Positions 26,293-36,091 of a stretch of DNA of 61,276 bases are shown one piece after another. Position numbers and translations under genes: made by a program. This DNA comes from a bacterium (GTDB lineage: Bacteria; Cyanobacteriota; Vampirovibrionia; Gastranaerophilales; Gastranaerophilaceae). Under the pieces are notes generated by a model. That model made no database searches, was not told where the DNA came from, and saw only the letters and a program-made list of their open reading frames with translations. The first letter of the stretch is position 1, and each line of letters opens with the position of its first letter. The stretch spans positions 1-61,276 of the forward strand of contig JAFXYZ010000071.1 of the NCBI GenBank assembly GCA_017541465.1. The letters are read 5' to 3'.

Positions 26293-27645
26293 ATGAAAAG
26301 AAAATGGTTTGATAAAAAAGTTTTAATCTTAGGTCTTTCAAAAAGCGGTATTTCAGCAGCAAAATACCTCAACGAACTCGGGGCGGAATGCTGGATTTCA
26401 GAAAAAAATCCGTTTAAGGAAGAGGACAGAGAAAAAATTGAAGAGCTCAAAAAACTCGGAATAAAAGTCGAAAATGACGGACACTCTGATGAATTCATCA
26501 GAGGCTCTTATCTCGCCGTAACAAGCCCGGGTATCCCTCAGCACAACGAAATTTTTAAGAGATTAAGAGAGGAAAAGATACCTTATATAAGCGAAATCGA
26601 ACTTGCATTTGAAGAAGCGCAAAGTCCGTTTATTGCAATAACGGGAACTAACGGAAAAACGACCACCACCGCGCTTGTTTCCCACATTCTATCAACGGAA
26701 TATAAAGCCCCTGCGTGCGGAAATATAGGTACACCGCCGACTTCACTGATTTTAGACAAGCCCGATTATTATGTTTGTGAGGTAAGTTCTTATCAGCTTG
26801 CAATGAGCCCTACCTTCAGACCGCAGATAGCCTGCTTTTTGAACTTCACCCCCGACCATATTGACTGGCACGAAGGACTTGAGAACTATTTTAAAGCGAA
26901 AGCCTCGATGTTCAGAGAGGATAAGAAGCCTGCGTTTGCCGTCTTTAATTATAATGATGAGAAAATCAGGCAATTTGCTCTCGAATACGGCGGAGAGAAG
27001 TATTTCTTCGGAAAAGAACTCTCTCAAAACTGCGCCTTCGTTGAAAACGGAGTAATTTACTTTAAAAAACAGGGTGAAAAAGAGGAAATAATAAGGACAG
27101 ACGAGCTTCAGCTTGTCGGAGAACACAATTTTGAAAACGTTATGTGCGCAATTATCTGTGCAAAAATAATAGGGCTCGAAAATGACAAACTCAAAGATGC
27201 CCTGAAGTCTTTTAAACCCGTTGAACACAGAATTGAATATGTTGCAACAATTGACGGCAAAATGTATTATAACGATTCAAAAGGTACAAACCCTGAAGCT
27301 ACAATGGTTGCGATGAAGTCTTTCCCGAATAAAAAAGTCGTGCTTATTGCGGGCGGAAGGGATAAAAACACAGATTTAACAGAGTTTTGCAGCTATGCTA
27401 ACAAATATATTTCGCAAATTATTCTGATAGGTGAAGCGACTGAGCGGTTCAGAGAAAATTTAGCCAAAAACGGCTTCAATAATATAATTTACGCAGGTTC
27501 ACTCGAGGAAGCTACAGATAAAGCGGCGCAAACAGATGCGGAAATAGTCCTTCTTTCCCCTGCCTGCGCAAGTTTTGATATGTTCAAGAGTTACGAACAA
27601 AGAGGTGAGGTATTCAAGAATTATGTCCTATCCAAAGCACATTAA
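26293..27645 (+). CDS. murD: UDP-MurNAc-L-Ala:D-Glu ligase
   Basis: MurD adds D-glutamate to UDP-MurNAc-L-Ala. The 450-residue protein has the N-terminal LILGLSKSGISAAKYL, the P-loop ITGTNGKTTTTALVSH, EVSSYQLAM, FTPDHIDWH, YNDSKGTNPEATMVA and LLSPACASFDMFKSYEQRG. All are family hallmarks. ftsW begins inside its last codons. Confidence 0.96.
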   Translation: MKRKWFDKKVLILGLSKSGISAAKYLNELGAECWISEKNPFKEEDREKIEELKKLGIKVENDGHSDEFIRGSYLAVTSPGIPQHNEIFKRLREEKIPYISEIELAFEEAQSPFIAITGTNGKTTTTALVSHILSTEYKAPACGNIGTPPTSLILDKPDYYVCEVSSYQLAMSPTFRPQIACFLNFTPDHIDWHEGLENYFKAKASMFREDKKPAFAVFNYNDEKIRQFALEYGGEKYFFGKELSQNCAFVENGVIYFKKQGEKEEIIRTDELQLVGEHNFENVMCAIICAKIIGLENDKLKDALKSFKPVEHRIEYVATIDGKMYYNDSKGTNPEATMVAMKSFPNKKVVLIAGGRDKNTDLTEFCSYANKYISQIILIGEATERFRENLAKNGFNNIIYAGSLEEATDKAAQTDAEIVLLSPACASFDMFKSYEQRGEVFKNYVLSKAH

Positions 27646-28771
27646 ACGCGACAGACTGGTTTCTCATGAGCCGAAAACAAGTTCAGCGGACACTTCGCTT
27701 CTTTTTATAGTCATTTTTCTTCTGATTATAGGCATTATGACTATCTTTTCGGCTGCTGCGCCAAAGTGTATCAGTCAGGGGCTCGGACAGTTTGAGTTTG
27801 TCAAAAAACAGGCTATAATGGTGATAATCGGGCTCGTGGTAATGTGCGGATGCACGAAAATCGACTACAAAAAACTCGAACCCTTCACTCTGCCTTTTGC
27901 CTGGTTTGTTGTCGGGCTGTTGCTTCTCGTACTTATGTGCGGTGTAACGGTAAACGGCGCAACCAGGTGGATTTCAATAGGCGGTATTCAGTTTCAGCCC
28001 TCAGAAATGGCAAAACTGTCTGTAGTATTGCTTCTCGCCTGCGCTTTTAAGGATAACGCACAAATTACTTACGAAAAAACGGTTAAATACTTCTTCCCGA
28101 TAGGAATAATGCTGCTTTTGATTTTAAAACAGCCAAATTTAAGTATGATAATTATACTTGCGCTCTTAGGGGTGCAAATGTTTTTTATTGCCGGCGGTTC
28201 GATAAAATTACTGCTCTCGGCTTTTGTAGTCGGCACCTGCGGGGTTATTTTATCCATCAAACACTCTGCCTATCAGATGCAGAGAATTACCTCGTGGCTT
28301 CATCCCGAGCTCGATCCTTACGGAAAAGGCTACAACATCATTCAGTCCATTATGGCATTTGTTGCAGGCGGTTTCTACGGAACTGGCTATGGCAATTCGC
28401 GGCAAAAACTCGGCTGGCTTCCTGAGGCGCACACCGACTTCATTTTCCCTGTATTTGCGGAAGAATTCGGCTTTTTAGGCTGCCTTCTTATAATCGGTTT
28501 ATTCCTCGCCTTTTTGCAAAGAGGTTTAATTATATCTCAAAAATGCCCTAACCAATTCGGAAAACTTCTCGCTTCGGGGATAACGCTTGTCATCTGCACT
28601 CAGGCAGCAATAAACATAGCGGTTTCAAGTTCAATGATTCCTGCAACGGGTGTTCCTCTTCCGTTTGTCAGCTACGGCGGAACTTCGGTCATCATCTCAC
28701 TTGCAATGGTAGGAATACTTTTGAATATTTCAAAGAAAAGAATGAGGACAATAAGAACTTATGAGCGATAA
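27623..28771 (+). CDS. ftsW: SEDS-family peptidoglycan glycosyltransferase FtsW
   Basis: This is a polytopic septal glycan polymerase of 382 residues with about ten membrane helices. It shows NGATRWISIGGIQFQPSEMAK, TDFIFPVFAEEFGFLG and GVPLPFVSYGGTSVI. I choose ATG 27623, preceded by GAGGTGAGG and overlapping murD by 23 bases; a longer frame begins deep inside murD. The mur/murG context favours FtsW over RodA. The start of murG overlaps its end by 11 bases. Confidence 0.92.
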   Translation: MSYPKHIKRDRLVSHEPKTSSADTSLLFIVIFLLIIGIMTIFSAAAPKCISQGLGQFEFVKKQAIMVIIGLVVMCGCTKIDYKKLEPFTLPFAWFVVGLLLLVLMCGVTVNGATRWISIGGIQFQPSEMAKLSVVLLLACAFKDNAQITYEKTVKYFFPIGIMLLLILKQPNLSMIIILALLGVQMFFIAGGSIKLLLSAFVVGTCGVILSIKHSAYQMQRITSWLHPELDPYGKGYNIIQSIMAFVAGGFYGTGYGNSRQKLGWLPEAHTDFIFPVFAEEFGFLGCLLIIGLFLAFLQRGLIISQKCPNQFGKLLASGITLVICTQAAINIAVSSSMIPATGVPLPFVSYGGTSVIISLAMVGILLNISKKRMRTIRTYER

Positions 28772-29891
28772 AAAGGGAATAACGTATTTTCTCTCGGGAG
28801 GCGGAACGGGAGGTCATATTTATCCTGTAATAAGTGTTTTAGAGAGGATTTTAAAGGATGATGAGACTGAAAAAGTCTATTATATCGGCAACCCGAAAAA
28901 TCTTGAAGCCGAAATCTTAAAGCAGTTCCCGTCTGTAAAGTTTCTTCCCGTCAATTTTCAGGGTATGCCGAGAAAATTCGGGTTTAAATTTATCAAATGG
29001 CTTTGCCACCTTGAAATTTCGCTCTGGCGCGCGCTCTATTATACCTTCAAATATAAGCCCGATGTTGTGTTTACAACAGGCGGATATGTCAGTGCGCCTA
29101 TTGCCTTTTCAACTTTGCTCACAAAAGTTCCCCTGATGATACACGACTGTGATGCTCAGCCCGGGCTTGTTTCAAAGACCGTTGCGCCGTTTGCAAAAAT
29201 CGTTTCGGTCGCATTTGAAGATTCCGTAAACCTGTTAGATTCAAAAAACATTCATTTTAACGGAAACCCCGTCAGAGAAGCATTTTTGAAGGTAAATAAA
29301 GAAGAAGCCCTAAAAGAATTAAATTTTACGCCATCTAAAAAGACAGTGCTGGTTATGGGCGGCTCTCAGGGGGCAAAGACAATTAATTCAGCGGTTGTAA
29401 GCATCGCAAAAGCGCTCGTTGAAGAGAAAAATGTTCAGCTAATTTTCCAGACGGGAAAGAAAAACTTTGAAGAGGTTGTATCTGAACTCAAAAAAGTGTT
29501 CCCCAAGTTTGAAGAGAATAAGAATTTAATTGTCAGACCTTATTTTGACAACATGTTTATCCCGCTTAGCGCGGCAGATGTTGTTATTTCGAGAGCTGGC
29601 TCGGTTAGTCTGTCTGAAATCTGTCTTTCAAATTCCCCCTCGATTTTAATTCCCTATCCTCACGCAGCCCAAGACCACCAGAGAAAGAATGCAAAAAAAA
29701 TGGTGGAGAAGGGCGCAGCGCTTTATCTTGAAGATGATGACTGCAAAGGCGAAAATCTCGATAATTTACTTGAAGAGCTTTTGCTGAGTGAAGAAAGACT
29801 GGCGGAAATGTCGCAGGCAGCTTCAAAACTGGCAAAAAGAGACGGGGCAGAACGTATTTTAGAACAACTAAAGAGTATTGTCAGAAAATGA
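28761..29891 (+). CDS. murG: UDP-GlcNAc:lipid I GlcNAc transferase
   Basis: MurG makes lipid II on the inner face of the membrane. It is a 376-residue GT-B fold enzyme with the N-terminal Gly-rich GGGTGGHIYPV, TTGGYVSAPIAF, VMGGSQGAKTIN and the UDP-binding SRAGSVSLSEICLSNSPSI with PHAAQDHQRKNA. It overlaps ftsW upstream and folC downstream (ATGA), so translation is coupled through this operon. Confidence 0.97.
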   Translation: MSDKKGITYFLSGGGTGGHIYPVISVLERILKDDETEKVYYIGNPKNLEAEILKQFPSVKFLPVNFQGMPRKFGFKFIKWLCHLEISLWRALYYTFKYKPDVVFTTGGYVSAPIAFSTLLTKVPLMIHDCDAQPGLVSKTVAPFAKIVSVAFEDSVNLLDSKNIHFNGNPVREAFLKVNKEEALKELNFTPSKKTVLVMGGSQGAKTINSAVVSIAKALVEEKNVQLIFQTGKKNFEEVVSELKKVFPKFEENKNLIVRPYFDNMFIPLSAADVVISRAGSVSLSEICLSNSPSILIPYPHAAQDHQRKNAKKMVEKGAALYLEDDDCKGENLDNLLEELLLSEERLAEMSQAASKLAKRDGAERILEQLKSIVRK

Positions 29892-31234
29892 GTGATAATT
29901 ACCAAAGCGCAGTCAGGCTTTTGACCTCAAAAGGCAGGTTCAGAATTGAACTCGGGCTTGAGCGGATAAAAAAAATTCTCGGCTTATTAAATGAGCCACA
30001 AAACGATTTTAAGATAATACACATCGCGGGAACAAACGGCAAGGGTTCTGTCTGTTCAATAACCGCAAAGATTTTAGAGTGCGCGGGCTTTAAAACTGCG
30101 CTCTACACAAGCCCTCACCTCATCGACTATACAGAGAGAATAAAAATCAACTCCGCTGATATTCCAAAAGAAGATTTTTCAAAGTATCTTGATTTTGTTG
30201 TCGGTTTAGCGGACAAAAACTCAATAGAATTGACCGAGTTTGAGATTTTGACGGCAGTTGCGTTTAAATATTTTTCGGATAAAAAGGTTGATTATGCGCT
30301 CATTGAAACAGGTTTAGGGGGAAGGTTTGACGCTACAAATGCGGCAGATAACAAAATATTGACTGTTATAACCTCGATTTCCGCTGACCATAAAGCACAA
30401 TTAGGTGACACCATTGAAAAAATCGCATTTGAAAAAGCGGGGATAATGAGAGAAAATACCCCCGTAATAGTTGGCAAAAATAACAAGGGCTTCAGCATTA
30501 TAAAAGAAAAGGCAGAAAAAATTAATGCCACTTTGATTATTCCAAAAAGCGAAGTTAAAATTGAGTTTAAAAACAATAAAAACTATGCGGTTATTGACGG
30601 AAAAGAGTATGAATTTCCGCTTCTCGGCCTATACCAGAAGGAAAATCTTGAGCTTGTTTATGAGATTATTAATTATTTATCTTCAACAAAATATAGCCCT
30701 ACGGGTAAACCCTCACACCAACCCTCTCCCATAGAAGAGGAGGCAGATTGCAGGTTGGGTTTTAATCCAACATTAAATTTTGAGAGCGCAATCAGAGAAG
30801 GGCTCAAAACCGTTCAGTGGAATTCAAGATTTCAGTATATAAAAGAAAAAAAACTCATCATAGATGGCGCACATAACGAGGACGGGGCGAAAAAACTGAG
30901 AGAAAGTCTTGATTTTTATTTTCCTTCCGAAAACCGCCGATTTATCTTTGGAGCAATGAACACAAAGGAATATCAAAAAGTCGCAAAGATTTTGTTCAGA
31001 CCTCAGGACAGAGTTTATTTTTATCAATTTAAAGACAAACGCTCAATAAGTTTTGAGGAGTTTAAACCCTGCTGCGAAAAAGCAATTGAAATATGTTCTC
31101 CCTCTCCGAGGGAGAGGGCTGGGGAGATGGTTTTGCCCAAAATTCAGGATATAATTAATTCAAACATAAAAGATACAATAACAATATCCTGCGGTTCATT
31201 TTATGTTACGGGTGAAGTGCTGAATTTATTATAA
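29888..31234 (+). CDS. folC: Dihydrofolate/folylpolyglutamate synthase with repeat insertions
   Basis: FolC adds glutamate to dihydropteroate or folates. The 448-residue Mur-ligase-like protein has IIHIAGTNGKGSVCSI, YTSPHLIDYTERI, ETGLGGRFDATNA, EKAGIMRENTPVI and IIDGAHNEDGAKKL. Two segments look foreign. Residues about 274-295 are encoded by a CCCTC palindrome plus a degenerate REP (30711-30771), and residues about 404-416 by another palindrome (31097-31135). Both keep the reading frame and probably form surface loops. The gene ends the mur operon, a less usual place for folC. Confidence 0.92.
   Translation: MSDNYQSAVRLLTSKGRFRIELGLERIKKILGLLNEPQNDFKIIHIAGTNGKGSVCSITAKILECAGFKTALYTSPHLIDYTERIKINSADIPKEDFSKYLDFVVGLADKNSIELTEFEILTAVAFKYFSDKKVDYALIETGLGGRFDATNAADNKILTVITSISADHKAQLGDTIEKIAFEKAGIMRENTPVIVGKNNKGFSIIKEKAEKINATLIIPKSEVKIEFKNNKNYAVIDGKEYEFPLLGLYQKENLELVYEIINYLSSTKYSPTGKPSHQPSPIEEEADCRLGFNPTLNFESAIREGLKTVQWNSRFQYIKEKKLIIDGAHNEDGAKKLRESLDFYFPSENRRFIFGAMNTKEYQKVAKILFRPQDRVYFYQFKDKRSISFEEFKPCCEKAIEICSPSPRERAGEMVLPKIQDIINSNIKDTITISCGSFYVTGEVLNLL
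30711..30771 (+). repeat. Two palindromic repeats in frame inside folC
   Basis: A CCCTC-type palindrome (30711-30741, partly degenerate) is followed by a REP-like stem GTTGGGTT / AATCCAAC at 30754-30771 with a decayed head (GCAG). Confidence 0.65.
31097..31135 (+). repeat. CCCTC-type palindrome in frame inside folC
   Basis: CCCTCTCC-GA-GGGAGAGGG followed by CTGGGGAGATGGTTTTGCC. The layout and tail match the intergenic copy at 17861-17900. Confidence 0.75.
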
Positions 31235-31240
31235 CTAAAT

Positions 31241-31266
31241 CGGGTTCAGTAATTTAACTGAACCCG
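31241..31266. terminator. Terminator-like hairpin between convergent folC and tolC
   Basis: CGGGTTCAG-TAATTTAA-CTGAACCCG is a perfect 9-bp stem. There is no U-run after it on the plus strand, so factor-independent termination is uncertain. Confidence 0.45.
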
Positions 31267-31279
31267 AAAAAAACAAAAC

Positions 31280-31302
31280 GTAAGTTGGGCTTTCAGCCCG
31301 AC
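31280..31302 (+). repeat. REP-like palindrome (GTAA head)
   Basis: GTAA followed by GTTGGGCT-TTC-AGCCCGAC, with one wobble pair. It lies just 3' of the tolC-like stop codon. Confidence 0.6.
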
Positions 31303-31309
31303 AAAAAAA

Positions 31310-32842
31310 TTACAATTTTTCTTCTGATGATTTAATCGGTTTACCTATCATATTTTCAAGGTTTGCTGCGGAAACGTGGTAGTTCAGAACTGTCTGGTAG
31401 TATTGTAGCTGAGAATTTCTGTAAGTTGTCTCTGCATCTTTTAATTCTATAGCAGTTCCCAAACCGACCTTATATCTTCCGCTTGCCTGGTCATACTGCT
31501 CTTTTGCGGTGTTCATCGCAAGTCTTGCAACCCCGATTGAGTCCTGAGCATTGACCAAATCAAGATAACCTTCCTTAACCTCAAGATAAACCTGCTGTTT
31601 AACCACCTCATAAGCCGCCAAATCTCTCTTATGAGTTGCTTTTGCCTCATCTACCTGTTTCTTTAATCTCATAAGATTAACGCCGGAATAAGAAAGCTGA
31701 CCGCCAAACTGGTATCCCTGGTCAGTATCGAGGTTTTTACCGCCTCTGTTATAAGACGCAAACGCACTCAAATCAGGAGTAAATGCTCTCAGAGAAGACT
31801 TAACGAGAAGTTCTGACGCATCTGATTTTTTCTTGGCCGCCAAAAGCGCAGGACGGGTTTCAAACGCAGTCTTTAAGGCATTATTGAGCTCTACATCATA
31901 AGCATTCATTTTAAATTCATCTTTAACCGTAAAATTGGTAAACTCGGGAAGCCCCATTGCATTTGAAAGCTGGGCACTCGCCACCTTAACGGTATTTTGG
32001 GCTTTGATAAGGTTCAATTTAGCATTACCCAAATTATATTCCGCCGTCAAAACGTCTATCTTCGGCTTTGTTCCGATTTGATAATAAGCCTGTGCCTGCT
32101 TTAAATGAAGTTCAAAGTCCTGAACGGTGTCTTCATAAAGTTTTTCCTGCTGAAGCGCAAACAACAAATGATAATAAGCACTTTTTACATTAAAAATTAC
32201 GTTCAGGATAGTTGTCTGAACATCAAGCTCAGTCGCTTCATAAGTTTTCTTAGCCATTTTAGCCAGAGCGCTTGTCTTTCCGAAGTCGAAAACCAGCATA
32301 TTTGCGGAAAGCTGAGGATCATAAAACAGGTTATATCTCGATTTGGGTATATCCATACCCCCGAAAGTTCCTCTGAACATTTCATTTCTGGAATAAGACA
32401 CCCCCGCTGAGAAGGTAGGGAAGAAGGCAGACCAAGCCTGACCTATCTTTGTTTTGTATATCTCGGAAGTGCCCATTGCATTTTCGATAGCGGGGTTATT
32501 TTCAAGCGCAAACCTTATGCAGTCATCAACAGACATAATTTTTGTTTCGGAAACTCCGCCTTTTATCTGCGCGCTGTTATCAGGGGAAACGGCATCGACT
32601 TCTTCGCCTAAATCAGGCTCGGGAAGTTTTGTCTCTTCCGTTTGTTTTTTCTGCTTTTTAGCCTTCTTTATCCATGAAAACAGTCTCTTTTTCTCTTTTT
32701 TAACAGTCTGATTATCCAAATTAAGCTGAGGTGCTTCCTCTGCAACAGGAGTATCAGAAAGTGCCTGCTCGGGCTCTGCAAATGCGCAGGGCATAACCGT
32801 CAAAAGCGAAAGCACCGAAATAAATAATATTTTCTTTTTCAT
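31310..32842 (-). CDS. TolC-family outer-membrane channel of RND system
   Basis: The 510-residue protein has a signal peptide (MKKKILFISVLSLLTVMPCA) and then a Lys/Glu/Asp-rich insert of about 75 residues. The OEP domain begins at MSVDDCIRFALENNPAIENA. Helical repeats such as KQAQAYYQIGTKPKIDVLTA and YDQASGRYKVGLGTAIELKD are typical. ATG 32842 has GTGGAAA in front; the longer TTG start at 32863 has no support. It lies 21 bases after the RND pump gene and completes the tripartite system. Confidence 0.92.
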   Translation of the reverse strand: MKKKILFISVLSLLTVMPCAFAEPEQALSDTPVAEEAPQLNLDNQTVKKEKKRLFSWIKKAKKQKKQTEETKLPEPDLGEEVDAVSPDNSAQIKGGVSETKIMSVDDCIRFALENNPAIENAMGTSEIYKTKIGQAWSAFFPTFSAGVSYSRNEMFRGTFGGMDIPKSRYNLFYDPQLSANMLVFDFGKTSALAKMAKKTYEATELDVQTTILNVIFNVKSAYYHLLFALQQEKLYEDTVQDFELHLKQAQAYYQIGTKPKIDVLTAEYNLGNAKLNLIKAQNTVKVASAQLSNAMGLPEFTNFTVKDEFKMNAYDVELNNALKTAFETRPALLAAKKKSDASELLVKSSLRAFTPDLSAFASYNRGGKNLDTDQGYQFGGQLSYSGVNLMRLKKQVDEAKATHKRDLAAYEVVKQQVYLEVKEGYLDLVNAQDSIGVARLAMNTAKEQYDQASGRYKVGLGTAIELKDAETTYRNSQLQYYQTVLNYHVSAANLENMIGKPIKSSEEKL

Positions 32843-32863
32843 AATTTCCACGAATCCTATCAA

Positions 32864-35800
32864 TTAAGATTTATTTTTTCTTTTCATCATAATTTTATCA
32901 ACTACGGACTGAACGAGTACATAGAAGGCAGGTGTAAGGAGTGTACCCAAAGTACCTGCCGCAACCATACCGCCAAATACCGTACTACCAACTGAAATAC
33001 GGCTCTGAGCACCTGCGCCTGAAGCGAGTACCATCGGCAGAACGCCTAAAACAAAGGCCATAACCGTCATCATAATGGCTCTGAACCTCAGTTTTGCCGC
33101 CATAATCGCAGCATCTTCAATACTGAGCCCGTGTTCTTCGTGCTGAACCTTTGCAAATTCAACAATAAGAATTGCCTGCTTAGCCGCCAAACCAACGAGG
33201 GCAATCATACCGACCTGAGAATAGAGGTCAAAGGACTGACCTATCATAAGCTGGAAGATTAAAGCACCGATAGCGGCAACAGGAGCAATAAGCAGAACCG
33301 CAAGAGGAATTGTCCAGCTCTCATACAGTGCAACGAGGAACAGGTAAACGAACATAATCGCCAAAGCAATAACAAGAGTTGTCTGACCTGCCGATTCTCT
33401 TTCCTGGAGAGACTGACCTGACCATTCATAGCCCATATCGGCAGGCAAAATCTTCTGTGCAACCTCTTCCATAGCTTTCATCGCTTCACCCGAGCTTCTT
33501 CCGGCTGACGGCTGGCCTGAGAACTGTACGGAGTTATAGAGGTTAAATCTCGTAATAGACGCTGAACCTATGCTCTGTTTAACATTAATCATCGTCATCA
33601 ACGGCACCATCTTGCCCTTATTGTTTTTAACATATATTTTCGATAAATCGGAAACGGTATTTCTGTACTGGTCCTCTGCCTGAAGCTGAACCCTGAATAC
33701 GCGTCCCGCCATATTGAAGTCATTTACATAAAAAGTACCCAAAACAGAAGCCAGGGTTGCGTTCAGCTCCGAGATGGGAACATCCTGCGCAAGTACCTTT
33801 TCATAGTCTATCATCAGTGTATATTGAGGAACATTTGCCTGGAAGGTTGTATAAACACTGGTCATTCTTGAATCCTGGTTTGCTGCAGCCCTCAGCTGAG
33901 TAGCATATTTTTCAATTTCCTGGATACTGTAATCGCCCTTTGAAAGCATCTGAAATTCAAAACCGCCCAAAAAGCCCATACCTGAAATTGCAGGAGGTGA
34001 AAAGACCGCAATAGAAGCCTCAGGTATCTGAGAGAGCCTCTGTCTGATAATCCTCAGAATTGCGTTATGTGAAAGATTTGTCGGTTTGCCCGTCAGCTTT
34101 CTGTAAAACCAGTTATGGTCATCAAGCGCTAAGGGGCTTATGCTTCTTTCATCCCAGTTTTTCAGTTTAACAATGGAAATAGCCTGGTTAGATGGTCCGA
34201 CACCCGCAAAAGCAACGCATTTTGAGTGGTCAATACCCTCTATATCTTCTGTCAGCGCGGTAAACTTTTCCATTATCTCTCTTGTTCTCGACAAAGATGC
34301 ACCCGCAGGAAGGTTAATCTGTGAAATCAAAACACCCTGGTCCTCATCGGGAATAAATCCTGTCGGGATAATCTTAAACGCAAAGAGCATAACCGCAACC
34401 AAAACAACATACAAAATTATGGTTGCTTTTTTGCCATATACAAAATATTCAACACCTTTTAAATATATTCTTGTGAGCTTTTCAAACAAAACGTTGAAGG
34501 CTTTAAAGGTCGTTTTAATCGCCGCAGTAAAGAAATTTGACGGCTTTCTGTCCGGATCCTCTTCTCTTAAAATAGATGAACACATTGCAGGTGAAAGAGA
34601 AAGCGCACAAACCGCGGAAAGAGCGATTGATGCCGCAATACAAACCGCGAACTGCTTATACATTAAACCTGTCAGCCCTGTCATGAAGGTTACCGGAACG
34701 AATACCGCCATAAGAACAAGCGCCATCGCAACGAGAGCACCGCCAACCTCCTGCATAGTCAACTGAGTTGCCTCAATAGGAGTTTTTCCGTCCTCTAAGT
34801 GCCTCTTAACATTCTCAATTACAACGATAGCATCATCGACTACAACCGCAACCGCCAAAACCATTGCAAACAGGGTTAAGAGGTTAATTGACATCCCGAA
34901 CATCGCAATAACAAAGAAAGTACCTATCAAAGATACAGGAATTGTTACGCAGGGAACCAAAGTCGCTCTCCAGTCGCCCAGGAATACAAATATAATTAAA
35001 ATAACGATTAAAGAAGTCATTAAAATCGTTGTTTCAACTTCGTGCAAAGACTCTCTGACGAAAATAGAATCATCGTGCATAACAGCAAGTTTAAGACCAT
35101 GGGGAAGGGTTTTGTTAATCTGGTTCATCTTCTTTACAACGAGATTTACAACGTCAATTGTATTTGCATCGGGAAGAGGAACAACCTGAATAACCGCCGC
35201 AGGCTTACCATCAACCATACCGACCGAGGTATAGGATTGAGCACCGAGTTCAACCCTTGCAATATCTTTAATTTTTACGTTCGAGCCATCCTCATTTGAG
35301 CGGATAATAATATTTTCAAACTCATCTTCCTTAACCAGACGGCCTTTAGTCAGAAGAGTAATCTTCATAGCCGCCTTAACGGAGTTTGGCTCCTGACCGA
35401 GCGCTCCCGCAGGAACGAGAGTGTTTTGGGCAGCAATAGCGCTCTGAACCTCATATACGGAAACCCCGAGGTTTGCCATTTTCTGAGGATCAAGCCAAAT
35501 TCTCATACTGTAGTTGCCGGCGCCAAAGACCTGAACATCACTGACACCGTCAAGACGTTTTAATTCGTCTTTGATATAAATATTACCGTAGTTTGTTAGT
35601 TTAAGCTGAGACCAGGAGGGATCATCGGAAGCGAGTTGAAGAATACAGGCACCCGAACCGCCTGTGTTGTTCGTGGCGGTAACACCGACTTTGCGGACCT
35701 CCTCAGGCAACAGCGCCGTAATCTGTTGAAGCCTGTTATTAACGTTTACAAGGTTAGTATCCTTATTTGAACCGACCTTAAAAAATATTCTCAGCTGATA

Positions 35801-36079
35801 GGATTCATCTGCGCAGGTTGAGGTCATATATATCATATTCTCAACACCGTTGACCTGAGATTCAATAATCGTTGCAACCGAGGATTCGATAACACTTGCA
35901 CTTGCACCTGCATAAGAAGCCTGAACAAGTACCTGGGGCGGAGTAACATTCGGATATTTCTCAAGCCTTAAAGCCAGAAGTGAAATTGCTCCGACTAACA
36001 CCAGTAAAATAGAAATGACCATCGCAAAACGAGGTCGTTGTATAAAGAAATACAGATTTTTTTTATTTTGTTCGCTCAT
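32864..36079 (-). CDS. RND efflux pump, HAE-1 (AcrB/MexB) type
   Basis: This 1071-residue proton-driven inner-membrane pump expels hydrophobic and amphipathic compounds. Twelve membrane helices are recognisable. The proton-relay Asp pair is in TM4 ([13 protein letters not shown]), and the two large periplasmic loops have the expected [12 protein letters not shown] and [19 protein letters not shown] motifs. TM11-12 show [17 protein letters not shown]. It is full length and lies 12 bases after the fusion-protein gene. Confidence 0.95.
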   Translation of the reverse strand: MSEQNKKNLYFFIQRPRFAMVISILLVLVGAISLLALRLEKYPNVTPPQVLVQASYAGASASVIESSVATIIESQVNGVENMIYMTSTCADESYQLRIFFKVGSNKDTNLVNVNNRLQQITALLPEEVRKVGVTATNNTGGSGACILQLASDDPSWSQLKLTNYGNIYIKDELKRLDGVSDVQVFGAGNYSMRIWLDPQKMANLGVSVYEVQSAIAAQNTLVPAGALGQEPNSVKAAMKITLLTKGRLVKEDEFENIIIRSNEDGSNVKIKDIARVELGAQSYTSVGMVDGKPAAVIQVVPLPDANTIDVVNLVVKKMNQINKTLPHGLKLAVMHDDSIFVRESLHEVETTILMTSLIVILIIFVFLGDWRATLVPCVTIPVSLIGTFFVIAMFGMSINLLTLFAMVLAVAVVVDDAIVVIENVKRHLEDGKTPIEATQLTMQEVGGALVAMALVLMAVFVPVTFMTGLTGLMYKQFAVCIAASIALSAVCALSLSPAMCSSILREEDPDRKPSNFFTAAIKTTFKAFNVLFEKLTRIYLKGVEYFVYGKKATIILYVVLVAVMLFAFKIIPTGFIPDEDQGVLISQINLPAGASLSRTREIMEKFTALTEDIEGIDHSKCVAFAGVGPSNQAISIVKLKNWDERSISPLALDDHNWFYRKLTGKPTNLSHNAILRIIRQRLSQIPEASIAVFSPPAISGMGFLGGFEFQMLSKGDYSIQEIEKYATQLRAAANQDSRMTSVYTTFQANVPQYTLMIDYEKVLAQDVPISELNATLASVLGTFYVNDFNMAGRVFRVQLQAEDQYRNTVSDLSKIYVKNNKGKMVPLMTMINVKQSIGSASITRFNLYNSVQFSGQPSAGRSSGEAMKAMEEVAQKILPADMGYEWSGQSLQERESAGQTTLVIALAIMFVYLFLVALYESWTIPLAVLLIAPVAAIGALIFQLMIGQSFDLYSQVGMIALVGLAAKQAILIVEFAKVQHEEHGLSIEDAAIMAAKLRFRAIMMTVMAFVLGVLPMVLASGAGAQSRISVGSTVFGGMVAAGTLGTLLTPAFYVLVQSVVDKIMMKRKNKS

Positions 36080-36091
36080 TATTATTGCCTG

